NCBI GenBank assembly: GCA_002082245.2
Contig: NBTC02000002.1
Coordinates: 3,224,001 to 3,288,000, forward strand
Origin: Yersinia enterocolitica
GTDB lineage: Bacteria > Pseudomonadota > Gammaproteobacteria > Enterobacterales > Enterobacteriaceae
Direction: 5' to 3'
DNA: 64,000 nt
Part shown: positions 27,478 through 37,113 of the stretch, piece by piece
How the letters are laid out: every line of letters begins with the position of its first letter
Numbering within the stretch: the stretch's first letter is position 1
The notes under the pieces: generated by a model
The model's input: only the letters and a program-made list of their open reading frames with translations
Database searches by the model: none
What the model was told of the DNA's origin: nothing
Translations under genes and position numbers: made by a program

Positions 27478-27539
27478 AGTTGGAAGCGAATACCTTAGTT
27501 GGATATCCATAGTTGGAAACCAATAACGCCGAGTTGGAA
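27478..27539. repeat. Four AGTTGGA direct repeats upstream of alpA
   Basis: AGTTGGA occurs at 27478, 27497, 27511 and 27532, all in the same orientation within 62 bases (spacings 19, 14 and 21). They occupy the gap between alpA and the 226-residue gene. Iterated sites of this kind are typical of AlpA/Vis-type regulators or recombination directionality factors; binding is inferred. Confidence 0.55.
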
Positions 27540-27555
27540 ATGAATTTCCGCTGGT

Positions 27556-28236
27556 CTAAGGATTATCGGCCTCGGGCAGAGAAACAAGCAGCGCCTCGCT
27601 GATCAAGTTACTCATTTGCTTTTCGGTCACCATTTCCCTACGGAACCCCGCATTGAGCATAGCCTGAGTCGCCACCCGGGCGATGGCGGTTTTATTCATT
27701 TTGACGCCGCGCCGGCACTGCGGGTTGTTCCTGGCTAACGCGATAGCCATACCGGCAATAAACGCCAGCGCGGTTTCTTTACCCGCAAAACCGCCCCAGT
27801 TTTCTTCCGCTTGCCGTTGCTCCGGCACTGGTGCAGCGCCGGACGGCAGTGGCCAGTGAAAGCTATGGGCCTTAAGCCAGCCCTCCACTTCAGCCCTTAA
27901 TAAATAACCGTCATGCCGAATATCTTTATTCGCATTGGTATAACTAATATCTCGACAACTTAATAGGTTGCAATCCACTGCATCCCATAATGAGTTCTCA
28001 TAATTAATTATTACCATTCCTATATCATCAGTTTGAATAGAATAAGGCATTACCCCAACAATCAATGCCGCAGTTTCTTTTATTGTAATATTAATTCTGG
28101 ATAGAAATGGCGTTAACCATTTTGGCAATTTATCTTTAAGAATATTTTGATATTCTTCGTCACTGTCGCGCAGGTTAATCTGCAAAAGTTGTTCTATTTC
28201 AGTGCGGTTAAATCCGACGTAATCATAACAATTCAT
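27556..28236 (-). CDS. Island protein of 226 residues, mosaic, function unknown
   Basis: No domain is recognised with confidence. The N-terminal half (about residues 1-120, opening MNCYDYVGFNRTEIEQLLQ) is encoded by AT-rich sequence, and the C-terminal half (HSFHWPLPSGAAPVPEQRQ, then NWGGFAGKETALAFIAGMAIALA, ending SLPEADNP) by GC-richer sequence, suggesting a recombined gene. The C-terminal part resembles small proteins carried by P4-type islands next to the integrase. It is 12 bases downstream of the 121-residue gene and surely in the same transcript. Confidence 0.6.
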   Translation of the reverse strand: MNCYDYVGFNRTEIEQLLQINLRDSDEEYQNILKDKLPKWLTPFLSRINITIKETAALIVGVMPYSIQTDDIGMVIINYENSLWDAVDCNLLSCRDISYTNANKDIRHDGYLLRAEVEGWLKAHSFHWPLPSGAAPVPEQRQAEENWGGFAGKETALAFIAGMAIALARNNPQCRRGVKMNKTAIARVATQAMLNAGFRREMVTEKQMSNLISEALLVSLPEADNP

Positions 28237-28248
28237 GCTGTTAATACC

Positions 28249-28614
28249 TTAGAAGGGAAGTTCGTGATCATCCTCCTCATCGGGCCGGTGATTAAATTCG
28301 CTGGGTTTATAACTTTCAGGTATCCACCCATCATAAGGCGCTCCATCCATTTTAGGGTTGGCCATCGCTGCCGAGAGCAGATCAAAATAGCAAAGTTTGG
28401 GGTCATCAAAGCTGGGTGAACGGATCACGCCGAGCGCGTCCTGAATCAATAACGGCGGTGTAACTGCCCTGGCATCTGTCAATTCTATCAGCAGCCAGTT
28501 GACTATCTGCGCCTGACTCATCGCGGGGTGGAGACGCGAAATTCGCTTAATCAACTCCCTGATACTGATAAATTCCTGCTGCTTTGCCTTGAGCTTTTCC
28601 GCTGGGTTTATCAT
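28249..28614 (-). CDS. Island protein of 121 residues with an SSB-like acidic C-terminal tip
   Basis: Function unknown. The N-terminal half is helical and charged (PAEKLKAKQQEFISIRELIKRI); the middle contains FDDPKLCYFDLLSAAM and the end reads HRPDEEDDHELPF. An acidic run followed by L/I-P-F at the very C terminus is the signature by which bacterial SSB recruits repair and replication proteins (tip DDDIPF), so this protein may compete for SSB partners. That is inference from the last ten residues only. Located between the integrase and the 226-residue gene. Confidence 0.6.
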   Translation of the reverse strand: MINPAEKLKAKQQEFISIRELIKRISRLHPAMSQAQIVNWLLIELTDARAVTPPLLIQDALGVIRSPSFDDPKLCYFDLLSAAMANPKMDGAPYDGWIPESYKPSEFNHRPDEEDDHELPF

Positions 28615-28662
28615 GAGATTACTCCTGTTATCTCTTTATAAGCCGCCGAATCTTAACCCTGC

Positions 28663-29877
28663 TTATCGTCGCTGACCAAAAGTGCCATGCAACACATTAC
28701 CCCCTAGTTCAAGGCTATCCATATAATCTGAATACCACTGCAACATCTCCTGCCGTCCATCGAGATATTGAGCATGGTTATACGTGCCACGAATTGAGTT
28801 TTTATCCACATGAGCAAGCTGAGTTTCAATCCATGCAGAGTTATAGCCTTGCTCATGCAAGATAGTGCTCATGGTGTGGCGAAAACCATGTCCAGTTAAC
28901 CGCCCTTTATAACCCAGCAGTTCAATCACCTGATTGATGCTCTCTTTACTGATGGGTTTGCGGTGGTCATTACGGCCAATGAATACCAGCGGATAATGAT
29001 GGGTCAGCGGGTGGAGTTGCTTAAACGCGGTAATAACTTGAATAGAAAGAGGAACAACATGGGGGCGTTTCATTTTCATGTGCTCAGGAGGGATGTGCCA
29101 TAAGCCTTTATCGAGATCAAGATCCTCCCAACGGGCAAAACGCAGTTCTTGGGTGCGAACACCGGTCAACATAATAATCCGAGTGGCAGTTTTAGTAATT
29201 ATGCTGCCAGTATAGCCCGCTAAATCTCGTAAGAAATAAGGCAACTCTTGAGCTGTGAGGAAAGGTAAATGCTGTTTCTTATGGGTTTGCAAAGCACCGG
29301 CTAAATCCGGTGCCGGATTATATTCCGCGCGCCCGGTAATAATGGCATAACGAAATACTTCGCCGCAGCGCTGGCGTACTTTACGCATTTTCTCCAATGC
29401 GCCACGCTTTTCCATGCGTTTGAGCGTTTCCAGCAATTCCATTGGTTTAATATCAGCTATTGGGCGACGGCCAATAAAGGGGAAAATATCTTTTTCAAAG
29501 GTATCGATAATTTCTTCGCGATAACGCAATGACCAGCGATCGGCTTTATTTTTATGCCATTCCCGCGCCATTAATTCAAAGCTATTTTCCATCGCTATTT
29601 TTTGCGCCAATTTCTCAGCTTTTTTAGTCTCTCCGGGATCTGTTCCGGAGGCTAAAAGCTTCTTCGCCGTTTCTCGTTTTTGACGTGCATCGGCCAGCGA
29701 TACATGGGGATAAACCCCAAAAGCAATGCGCTTCTCTTTGCCGCCATAGCGGTATTTCATACGCCAGTATTTCGCCCCACTGGCACTGACTTCGAGATAT
29801 AACCCTCCCCCATCAGTCAACTTGTAGGATTTCTCTTTCTGCTTTGCAGTCTCTACCTGGCGGGCATTGAGTTTCAT
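28663..29877 (-). CDS. int: P4-type tyrosine recombinase (island integrase)
   Basis: Site-specific integrase of 404 residues. The N-terminal arm-binding domain (DUF4102) shows KLTDGGGLYLEVSASGAKYWRMKYRYGGKEKRIAFG in parts (LTDGGGLYLEV, then WRMKYRY). The SAM-like core-binding domain follows, then the catalytic domain with Arg in TGVRTQELRFARWEDLD, His-x-x-Arg in GHGFRHTMSTIL and the nucleophile Tyr in RGTYNHAQYL. It is 163 bases from selC, whose 3' end it must recognise. Its start overlaps an inverted GCCCCCA word, which could provide autoregulation. Confidence 0.96.
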   Translation of the reverse strand: MKLNARQVETAKQKEKSYKLTDGGGLYLEVSASGAKYWRMKYRYGGKEKRIAFGVYPHVSLADARQKRETAKKLLASGTDPGETKKAEKLAQKIAMENSFELMAREWHKNKADRWSLRYREEIIDTFEKDIFPFIGRRPIADIKPMELLETLKRMEKRGALEKMRKVRQRCGEVFRYAIITGRAEYNPAPDLAGALQTHKKQHLPFLTAQELPYFLRDLAGYTGSIITKTATRIIMLTGVRTQELRFARWEDLDLDKGLWHIPPEHMKMKRPHVVPLSIQVITAFKQLHPLTHHYPLVFIGRNDHRKPISKESINQVIELLGYKGRLTGHGFRHTMSTILHEQGYNSAWIETQLAHVDKNSIRGTYNHAQYLDGRQEMLQWYSDYMDSLELGGNVLHGTFGQRR

Positions 29878-29909
29878 TTGGGGGCATCTCTAAAATGACA
29901 GTATTTTTA

Positions 29910-29929
29910 TGCCCCCAATTATGCCCCCA
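29910..29929. repeat. Integrase arm-type site candidates, selC end
   Basis: TGCCCCCAATTATGCCCCCA repeats the distal block at 19708 almost exactly, 110 bases inside the selC-proximal attachment site. See the distal copy for the argument. Confidence 0.6.
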
Positions 29930-30040
29930 GCACAGGGTAGAAACCAGTAGACCACGGTAGATTCAGACAGACTACTTTCCATATAACCATATGATTATAA
30001 AAGGATTTATTGACGAATAGAGAAAGCAGGAGATAGGCCT

Positions 30041-30135
30041 TGGCGGAAGATCACAGGAGTCGAACCTGCCAGGGACCGCTGGCGGCCCCATCTGGATTTG
30101 AAGTCCAGCCGCCCCACCGGGGACGATGATCTTCC
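30041..30135 (-). tRNA. selC: tRNA-Sec (selC), insertion site of the island
   Basis: The 95-nt gene on the minus strand begins GGAAGATCATCGTC and ends GATCTTCCGCCA with CCA encoded. It has the long acceptor stem, anticodon loop CTTCAAA with anticodon TCA (reads UGA), and the large variable arm GGGGCCGCCAGCGGTCCC typical of selenocysteine tRNA. The 3' 22 bases form the island attachment core; the tRNA is left intact by integration. It serves fdoG in the same window. Confidence 0.98.
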
Positions 30136-30263
30136 ATTTGGAAGAATGGTGTAAGGCGGTGATTATAGCTTGTTTATTGTATGGTGCTAGCCATTCAATA
30201 AACATGATGAATAATCCCCTCAAGTAAGAGTGGGATGAGACATTATTGAGAGTACCGAATCAG

Positions 30264-31457
30264 TTAATAGCTCACTTCGCCATATTTATCGCGGTGTTCT
30301 TTCGGGGTAATGGAATAGCCTTTTTTGAATACCGAATAGAAGTATTGTAGCGATGGATAGCCGCACATTTGCGATATTTCATTGATAGGCAAGGAAGTGG
30401 CAGCCAATAAGTTACGCGCCCGATCAAGCTTTTCTTCATGAATTACGCCATGAATGGTCTGCCCAATGTCATCCTTAAAGCGTTTTTCCAGATTTGAGCG
30501 CGACATTCCTACCGCATCTAATACCTGCTCAACCTTAATCCCCTTACAAGCATGATGGCGAATATAATGCATCGCCTGAATCACTGCCGGATCACGTAGC
30601 GAGCGAAAATCGGTTGAGCGGCGGGCCATGACTTTAACCGGTGGCACCAGAATGCGCTGTAATGGCGCTGTCTCTTGTTGTTTCTGACGCTGATTAAGGC
30701 GTTGATGCAACAACTTAGCTGCCCGATAGCCCATCTGTCGGGTTCCCTGCACCACCGAAGAGAGTGCCACCCTCGATAAATAGCGGGTTAACTCTTCATT
30801 ATCAATACCAATAACACTCAGCTTCTCGGGTACCGCAATATCCAGATGCTCGCACACTTGGAGCAAATGTCGCGCTCGCGCATCCGTCACAGCAATAATC
30901 CCGGTCTGGTGTGGTAAGGTCTGCACCCAGTCCGCCAGGCGGTTCTGGGTGTATTGCCAGTTAGCCGGCGCGGTAGCCATTCCTTGATAAACCACCCCTT
31001 GGTATTGCTCCGCCGCCACTAACTGTCGGAAAGCATATTCTCGCTCCTGTGCCCAGCGTTTATCACTGCTGGCAGGCAGTCCGTAGAAAGCAAAACGATT
31101 TAAACCCTTTTCTTTCAAGTGCATAAAAGCAGCCTCAACCAGCGCTGCATTATCCGTCGCAATATAATCGACCGGCGGATAATCTGCCGGTTGATGATAA
31201 GAACCACCCACGCCAATAATCGGGACATCTACATTCGCCAGTAATTGCTCTATCTGCCGATCATCAAAATCGGCAATAACACCGTCACCCAGCCAATCTC
31301 GAATGTTATCGATACGGCAACGAAAATCCTCTTCAATAAAAATATCCCAATCACATTGTGAAGCTTGTAAATACTCACCGACCCCTTCCACCACTTGCCG
31401 GTCGTATACTTTGTTAGCGTTAAACAGCAAGGTTATCCGGTAGCGTTTCTCAAACAT
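30264..31457 (-). CDS. xylR: Xylose operon activator XylR (AraC family)
   Basis: Activates the xylFGHR and xylAB transcription units when D-xylose binds. The 397-residue protein has a LacI/periplasmic-binding-like sensor domain (RITLLFNANKVYDRQVVEGVG, shown as its landmarks YDRQVVEGVGEYL and GIDNEELTRYLSR) and a C-terminal AraC domain with ISQMCGYPSLQYFYSVFKK. ATG at 31457 is chosen: AGGAG lies eight bases before and MFEKRYRITLLF aligns with E. coli; the frame is open 13 codons more. Last gene of xylFGHR, separated from xylH by a hairpin. Confidence 0.96.
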   Translation of the reverse strand: MFEKRYRITLLFNANKVYDRQVVEGVGEYLQASQCDWDIFIEEDFRCRIDNIRDWLGDGVIADFDDRQIEQLLANVDVPIIGVGGSYHQPADYPPVDYIATDNAALVEAAFMHLKEKGLNRFAFYGLPASSDKRWAQEREYAFRQLVAAEQYQGVVYQGMATAPANWQYTQNRLADWVQTLPHQTGIIAVTDARARHLLQVCEHLDIAVPEKLSVIGIDNEELTRYLSRVALSSVVQGTRQMGYRAAKLLHQRLNQRQKQQETAPLQRILVPPVKVMARRSTDFRSLRDPAVIQAMHYIRHHACKGIKVEQVLDAVGMSRSNLEKRFKDDIGQTIHGVIHEEKLDRARNLLAATSLPINEISQMCGYPSLQYFYSVFKKGYSITPKEHRDKYGEVSY

Positions 31458-31499
31458 GGGAATGGCTCCTGAAATAGGTGGGATATCAAGACTCAATAA

Positions 31500-31537
31500 G
31501 CAGAGAGATCAACGCAGTATGGCATTGATCTCTCTGC
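31500..31537. terminator. Hairpin between xylH and xylR
   Basis: Perfect 13-base arms GCAGAGAGATCAA/TTGATCTCTCTGC around a 12-base loop, in the xylH-xylR gap. Without a long U run on the minus strand it is more likely an attenuating or mRNA-stabilising hairpin than a full terminator. Confidence 0.6.
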
Positions 31538-31549
31538 AAAAAGATAGGG

Positions 31550-32734
31550 TTAAACCCGGCGTTTGGTCGCGGAATCCATCCATACAGCCAGCAACAAAAT
31601 CGCACCTTTGACAATGTACTGCCAGAAAGTCGGCACATCCAGCATGCTCATCCCATTGTCGAGAGAAGCCATAATAAATGCGCCCATCACGGCACCAGCA
31701 ACACTGCCGATACCCCCTGCAAGGCTGGTACCACCAATCACACAAGCTGCGATGGCATCCAATTCGGCAATATTACCCGCAGAAGGTGAACCCGCCCCCA
31801 GGCGGGAACTAAGAATCAGACCGGCTATTGCCACCATCAATCCATTGATAGCAAATACCGCCAGTTTGGTGCGTTCTACATTGACCCCAGATAAACGGGC
31901 TGCATCGATATTGCCGCCAATGGCGTAGATCCGGCGACCAAAAGCAGTCCGGGTAGCCATAAATATACCGGCCAGCATCAGCGCCGTAAGAATTAATACC
32001 GGGGTAGGGACACCACGATAATCATTCAATAAATATATAGCCCCAAGAACTATTACAGCAGTAATAGATTGGCGAGTAACATCTCCCTGGGGTGCCGCAA
32101 CCGGCAAACCCAGCCGAATACGGTGACTACGCCGACGCCATTGCCAGGCCACAAACAACATCAGGCCAATCGCCCCGATACCAAAACCGAATCCATTAGG
32201 CAGGTAGCTTTGGCCGATTTGTGACATCGCATTACTGGTTGGCGATACCGTGGTGCCGTTGGTAATACCGATTAAGATGCCACGGAAAGCCAGCATTCCG
32301 GCAAGGGTGACAATAAATGAAGGAACTTTGCGATAGGCAACCCACCAACCGTTCCATGCCCCCAGTACTAGCCCCAAGCCTAGCGTAACCACAATGGTTA
32401 GCGGTAACGGCCAGCCAAGCCACACATCAAAAATCGCGGCCACACCGCCCAGCAACCCCATCATCGAACCGACCGACAGATCAATCTCCGCTGAGATAAT
32501 GACAAACACCATCCCCACCGCCAAGATGCCGGTGATCGCCGTTTGGCGCAGAAGATTCGAGATATTTCTGGCGCTGAGATAGGCCCCTTCAGTGGTAAAA
32601 GTGAAAAACAGCATAATAATGGCAATAGCGGCCAACATGACAAAAACTTGCAAATTAACTGATTTTAGCCGAAATAGTGGCTTTTTAACGCCATTTTCTG
32701 GTGTATTCAGTTCAGACTGATTAGCTTGCGACAT
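31550..32734 (-). CDS. xylH: D-xylose ABC transporter permease XylH
   Basis: Inner-membrane permease of the high-affinity xylose importer XylFGH. 394 residues with about ten membrane helices; conserved family segments include [18 protein letters not shown] and [19 protein letters not shown]. The ATG at 32734 has AGGAG at eight bases; a GTG at 32743 is the only alternative. It overlaps the xylG end by 14 bases, indicating coupling. Confidence 0.96.
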   Translation of the reverse strand: MSQANQSELNTPENGVKKPLFRLKSVNLQVFVMLAAIAIIMLFFTFTTEGAYLSARNISNLLRQTAITGILAVGMVFVIISAEIDLSVGSMMGLLGGVAAIFDVWLGWPLPLTIVVTLGLGLVLGAWNGWWVAYRKVPSFIVTLAGMLAFRGILIGITNGTTVSPTSNAMSQIGQSYLPNGFGFGIGAIGLMLFVAWQWRRRSHRIRLGLPVAAPQGDVTRQSITAVIVLGAIYLLNDYRGVPTPVLILTALMLAGIFMATRTAFGRRIYAIGGNIDAARLSGVNVERTKLAVFAINGLMVAIAGLILSSRLGAGSPSAGNIAELDAIAACVIGGTSLAGGIGSVAGAVMGAFIMASLDNGMSMLDVPTFWQYIVKGAILLLAVWMDSATKRRV

Positions 32735-34253
32735 GGGTTTCACTCCTGAGTGCGGCTTCCATGACCTTTTCTTGGGTCAGGTTATGGTTAATGAGATCAG
32801 CTTTGATGCGCCCCTGATGCATGACCAACACCCGATCACTTAATCCCAAAACCTCCGGCAATTCAGAAGAAATCACAATGACCGCAATTCCCTGCTGGAC
32901 CAATTGATTGATAAGTTTATAGATTTCATATTTTGCGCCGATGTCTATACCACGAGTTGGCTCATCGAGAATCAAAATTTTCGGGTTCAGTAACAGGCAT
33001 TTAGCCAGAATCGCTTTTTGCTGATTACCACCGCTAAGGCGGGCAATCGCCAGCTCTGATGAAGAGGTTTTGACCTTTAACCGCGCCAGAGACTGCGCAA
33101 TGGTGGATTGCTCTTTGGCATCATCCAGCATGCTAAAAGCACCGGTAAAATCATCCAAGGCCGCCAGTGTGATATTCGCGCCCACCCCCATCACCGGTAC
33201 GATGCCGTCTTTTTTGCGATCTTCTGGCACCATCGCAATGCCCAATTTCATCGCCTGCTGACACGTGTTGATGGTCACCGGTTTACCATCAATAAAAATA
33301 TCTCCCTGCCAACGGCCCGGATAGACGCCGAACAGACATTGCACTGTTTCGGTTCGACCTGAGCCTACCAACCCGGCAACACCTAGAATCTCGCCACGTT
33401 TCAACACGAAAGAGACCTCATCGACCCGGCGAATATGGCGGTTGACCGGATGCCAGGCACAGAGATTTTCCACCCGTAGAATTTCTTCGCCAATATGGTG
33501 GGCTTCATGGGGGTAAAGCTCTTTCAGTTCGCGGCCTACCATCATAGCGATAATGTCATCTTCGCTCATGGTCGCCGCCGGGCGGGTACCAATATGACGA
33601 CCATCGCGGATCACACAGATATGATCGGATATCGCTTTGACTTCATTCAATTTATGCGAGATATAGATACAGGCAATACCGTGGTTTCGCAGGTCACGGA
33701 TAATATCCAGCAAAATAGCGGTTTCACTTTCAGTCAGTGAGGCGGTAGGTTCATCTAATACCAGTAGCCGCACTTGTTTATTCAGCGCTTTCGCAATTTC
33801 AACGAGCTGTTGCTGCCCAAGGCCCAACTCACCGACGGGAGTGTGAGGGTCGACGACCAGTTTGACCTGTGCCAACATCCGCTGGCAGCGTAAATACATG
33901 GCATCGTAATCCATAATGCCGAAGCGCCCCCATTCGGAACCGAGGAACATGTTTTCCAGCACCGACATCTGTTTCACTAACGCCAGTTCCTGATGAATTA
34001 TCGCAATGCCCTTTTGCTCTGTTTCACGAATATTTTTGGCCTGTAACATTTCGCCTGAAAAAAATATTTCTCCCTGATAAGAACCGGTGGAATAAATACC
34101 ACATAACACTTTCATTAGTGTGGATTTCCCCGAACCGTTTTCACCACATAACGATAATATTTGTCCGGCCTCTAATGTCAGGCTGATATTATCTACGGCT
34201 TTAACCACACCGAATTGCTTAGTAATATTTTTCATTTCTAGCAGGTAGGGCAT
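32721..34253 (-). CDS. xylG: D-xylose ABC transporter ATPase XylG
   Basis: Duplicated ATP-binding subunit of the xylose importer, 510 residues. The first half has Walker [10 protein letters not shown], signature [14 protein letters not shown] and Walker [11 protein letters not shown]; the second has the degenerate P loop GLVGSGRTE, signature [13 protein letters not shown] and [11 protein letters not shown]. This is the sugar-importer pattern (RbsA, MglA, XylG). It lies between xylF and xylH in the usual xylFGH order, 114 bases from xylF. Confidence 0.96.
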   Translation of the reverse strand: MPYLLEMKNITKQFGVVKAVDNISLTLEAGQILSLCGENGSGKSTLMKVLCGIYSTGSYQGEIFFSGEMLQAKNIRETEQKGIAIIHQELALVKQMSVLENMFLGSEWGRFGIMDYDAMYLRCQRMLAQVKLVVDPHTPVGELGLGQQQLVEIAKALNKQVRLLVLDEPTASLTESETAILLDIIRDLRNHGIACIYISHKLNEVKAISDHICVIRDGRHIGTRPAATMSEDDIIAMMVGRELKELYPHEAHHIGEEILRVENLCAWHPVNRHIRRVDEVSFVLKRGEILGVAGLVGSGRTETVQCLFGVYPGRWQGDIFIDGKPVTINTCQQAMKLGIAMVPEDRKKDGIVPVMGVGANITLAALDDFTGAFSMLDDAKEQSTIAQSLARLKVKTSSSELAIARLSGGNQQKAILAKCLLLNPKILILDEPTRGIDIGAKYEIYKLINQLVQQGIAVIVISSELPEVLGLSDRVLVMHQGRIKADLINHNLTQEKVMEAALRSETHVAS

Positions 34254-34367
34254 AACCCCTCCTTAATACTGCTGATTTTATAGCATTGCGGCTACATTAA
34301 ATAACGGCCATGTTAATAAATTAAATAACTGGCCGTTTATTACAAAGTCCAATCAGCAATATGCCAA

Positions 34368-35363
34368 TCAATAAACATCTGCTTTTTTGTGGAATCCGTC
34401 GGCTATGATAGTGCTATCAATATTGCTTTTATCAACTTGAATCGGTGTTAATAAATAAGCAGGAACATCTTTTATACCATTATTTAATTTACTGTTGGCT
34501 TTTGGTTCCTCACCTTTACCCAGGGTGACTGCAATTTCTGCCGCATCATTGGCTAATTTACTGATTGGTTTATATACGGTCATGGTTTGCGTACCCGCAA
34601 CAATTCGTTTTATTGCAGCCAAATCAGCATCCTGACCGGAAATAGCCACCTTCCCTGCCAACCCTTGTGCGGCTAACGCCTGAATTGCCCCGCCAGCAGT
34701 TGCATCATTGGATGCCACCACAGCATCAATCTTGTTATTGTTGGCAGTGAGTGCATTCTCCATAATTTTCAAGGCATTTTCTGGTAACCAGGCATCAACC
34801 CACTGATCACCGACAATTTTTATTTTCCCCTCTTTTATCAGTGGATTAAGCACTGTCATTTGCCCTTGGCGGAACAACTTGGCATTGTTGTCGACGGGTG
34901 ACCCACCCATCAGGAAGTAATTGCCTTGCGGCACCCGCTCAACCAGGCTTTTCGCCTGCAACTCACCCACTTTTTCATTATCAAATGAGATATAAAAATC
35001 AATATCAGCGTTATTTATCATACGATCATACGCTAATACCTTTATCCCTTCCCGTTTAGCCTCGGCGATAACGTTACTTAATACTTGACCGTTATAGGGA
35101 ATAATAACTAACACATCAACGCCACGATTAATCATATTTTCTATTTGTGACATCTGTGTTTCTTCATTGCCATTTGCAGATTGCACAAATACTTTAGCGC
35201 CAAGTGATCCAGCTTTGTTAACAAAAATGTCGCGGTCTTTCTGCCAACGTTCCAGGCGGAGATCATCTATCGCCATACCGATTTTAATTTCTTTACTAAA
35301 TCCGGGCTGGCTAATCATCACCAGAGCGGCACATGCGGAGAGTAAAATGTTCTTAAATTTCAT
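34368..35363 (-). CDS. xylF: D-xylose-binding periplasmic protein XylF
   Basis: Substrate-binding protein of the xylose importer, 331 residues. A signal peptide (MKFKNILLSACAALVMISQPGFS) precedes KEIKIGMAIDDLRLERWQKDRD, the first ligand-contacting strand of XylF; VVASNDATAGGAIQAL and ISGQDADLAAIKRI are further family marks. First gene of the xylFGHR unit, transcribed away from xylA with 380 bases of shared control region. Confidence 0.97.
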   Translation of the reverse strand: MKFKNILLSACAALVMISQPGFSKEIKIGMAIDDLRLERWQKDRDIFVNKAGSLGAKVFVQSANGNEETQMSQIENMINRGVDVLVIIPYNGQVLSNVIAEAKREGIKVLAYDRMINNADIDFYISFDNEKVGELQAKSLVERVPQGNYFLMGGSPVDNNAKLFRQGQMTVLNPLIKEGKIKIVGDQWVDAWLPENALKIMENALTANNNKIDAVVASNDATAGGAIQALAAQGLAGKVAISGQDADLAAIKRIVAGTQTMTVYKPISKLANDAAEIAVTLGKGEEPKANSKLNNGIKDVPAYLLTPIQVDKSNIDSTIIADGFHKKADVY

Positions 35364-35610
35364 CTTTCGGTACCTTTCTTATTGTGCAAGCAGGGTAAGA
35401 GAAACGGTAAACATCGACTGCAATAGGGATTGTTGACGCTTATTTGCACATCGGCAATTACAGATTTTCATCCGCCAATTATGTTTTTTGGTTTAATGTT
35501 AATTTTATGATAACGATCATGTTTTCTTCCTCATAAAATGCATAATTCCATTACGGGATGTTATCCGTGTAATGAATATCTAAGCATTTTTATAATTAAG
35601 CGGTTATTTA

Positions 35611-35626
35611 TGAGATCTACACCACA
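35611..35626. promoter_or_regulatory. CRP site in the divergent xylF-xylA control region
   Basis: TGAGA-TCTACA-CCACA departs from TGTGA-N6-TCACA at two core bases and corresponds in place and sequence to the CRP site known between xylA and xylF of E. coli. It gives catabolite control of both directions. Confidence 0.7.
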
Positions 35627-35647
35627 ATTAATAATTCTCTGAATTTA

Positions 35648-35669
35648 AGTGTGAAATAACGTAATTGAG
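35648..35669. promoter_or_regulatory. XylR operator of the xylA promoter
   Basis: GTGTGAAATAAC-g-TAATTGAG matches, with one base difference, the XylR-protected segment upstream of E. coli xylA as I recall it. It lies 75-95 bases before xylA, downstream of the CRP site, as in E. coli. Confidence 0.7.
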
Positions 35670-35743
35670 AGAATCGCTAACAACTCCGAAGATAAAAGCT
35701 CATCAGCCCGGCAAAAGCGGGGCCAGCTTCCAAGGAGTATTGC

Positions 35744-37063
35744 ATGCAATCTTATTTTGATGAATTAGAACAAGTGCGTTACGAAGGCAGCCAGAGCGCT
35801 AACCCGCTGGCATTTCATCATTACAACCCGGATGAAATTATTCTTGGTAAGCGAATGGCCGACCACCTCCGGTTTGCGGCCTGTTATTGGCATACCTTCT
35901 GCTGGGGCGGGGCCGATATGTTTGGCAGCAATGCCTTTGATCGCCCGTGGCAGCATCCGGGGGATGCACTGGCTCTGGCAAAACGCAAAGCCGATGTCGC
36001 ATTTGAATTCTTTCATAAACTGAATGTGCCTTATTACTGCTTCCATGATATCGATGTCTCGCCAGAAGGCGCGTCAATGAAAGAGTATCTTAATAATTTT
36101 GCCGTTATGACCGAGGTATTGGCCGAGAAACAAGAGAGCAGCGGCGTAAAATTATTATGGGGTACAGCTAACTGCTTTACCCATCCACGCTATGGCGCGG
36201 GGGCAGCCACTAACCCTGATCCAGAAGTCTTTAGTTGGGCTGCAACTCAAGTCTTTACTGCCATGAATGCCACCAAAAAACTCGGCGGTGAAAACTATGT
36301 GTTATGGGGCGGGCGTGAGGGCTACGAAACACTGTTAAACACCGATTTGCGCCAGGAACGCGAGCAGATTGGCCGCTTTATGCAGATGGTGGTGGAGCAC
36401 AAACATAAAACCGGTTTCCAGGGCACGCTATTAATTGAACCTAAGCCACAGGAGCCCACCAAGCATCAGTACGACTATGACGTGGCTACCGTTTATGGCT
36501 TCCTCAAGCAGTTTGGGCTGGAAAAAGAGATTAAAGTAAATATTGAGGCCAACCATGCCACATTGGCGGGCCACTCGTTCCATCACGAAATCGCCAGTGC
36601 TATTGCCTTAGGTATTTTCGGTTCAGTAGATGCTAACCGTGGTGATCCACAGTTGGGCTGGGATACCGATCAGTTTCCAAACAGTGTAGAAGAAAATGCG
36701 TTGGTGATGTTTGAGATCCTCAAAGCGGGTGGTTTTACTACCGGTGGGCTGAACTTTGATGCAAAAGTACGCCGCCAAAGTACCGATAAATATGACCTGT
36801 TCTATGGCCATATTGGGGCGATGGATACCATGGCGCTGGCACTGAAAGTTGCCGCCAAAATGATTGAAGATGGTCAGTTGGATCAACGCGTTGCCAAGCG
36901 CTATGCCGGTTGGAATACTGAGATGGGTCAGCAAATTCTGCAAGGTAAACTGTCGCTGGAAGAGCTGGCACGCTATGCCGAACAGCATAACCTGAATCCG
37001 CAACATCAGAGTGGTCATCAGGAGCAGTTAGAAAATCTGGTTAACCGCTATTTATTCGGCTGA
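35744..37063 (+). CDS. xylA: Xylose isomerase XylA
   Basis: Converts D-xylose to D-xylulose in the cytoplasm, a metal-dependent TIM-barrel enzyme. The 439 residues match the 440 of E. coli. Visible are HDIDVSPEG with the catalytic His (about residue 101), WGGREGYE, the metal-ligand segment [13 protein letters not shown], and [15 protein letters not shown] has AAGGAG five to eight bases before. First gene of xylAB. Confidence 0.98.
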   Translation: MQSYFDELEQVRYEGSQSANPLAFHHYNPDEIILGKRMADHLRFAACYWHTFCWGGADMFGSNAFDRPWQHPGDALALAKRKADVAFEFFHKLNVPYYCFHDIDVSPEGASMKEYLNNFAVMTEVLAEKQESSGVKLLWGTANCFTHPRYGAGAATNPDPEVFSWAATQVFTAMNATKKLGGENYVLWGGREGYETLLNTDLRQEREQIGRFMQMVVEHKHKTGFQGTLLIEPKPQEPTKHQYDYDVATVYGFLKQFGLEKEIKVNIEANHATLAGHSFHHEIASAIALGIFGSVDANRGDPQLGWDTDQFPNSVEENALVMFEILKAGGFTTGGLNFDAKVRRQSTDKYDLFYGHIGAMDTMALALKVAAKMIEDGQLDQRVAKRYAGWNTEMGQQILQGKLSLEELARYAEQHNLNPQHQSGHQEQLENLVNRYLFG

Positions 37064-37113
37064 TGTTTAAGATGGGGCACCCGCTGCCCCAATCTCACCT
37101 ATAAGGAAGGTAT

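Larger units (their letters stand above)
19630..30062. mobile_element. 10.4-kb P4-related genomic island integrated at selC
   Basis: The island is bounded by direct repeats of the selC 3' end. A P4-type integrase gene lies 160 bases from selC and is transcribed away from it. Contents in order from selC: integrase, two small island proteins, AlpA regulator, HigB-like toxin pair (opposite strand), P4 alpha-like primase-helicase, Fic protein (opposite strand), structured leader with Ash-like ORF, 61-residue protein, AbiEi/AbiEii pair. Base composition is mosaic: the fic and abiE regions are visibly AT-rich, the alpha gene GC-rich. There are no recognisable capsid-size (sid), psu, delta or cos functions, so it is a satellite remnant or an integrative island using P4-type replication genes. 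Confidence 0.92.

Noticed and set aside
29972..30223. 83-codon minus frame over selC
   Set aside because: Runs through the tRNA-Sec gene itself and has no supporting signal.
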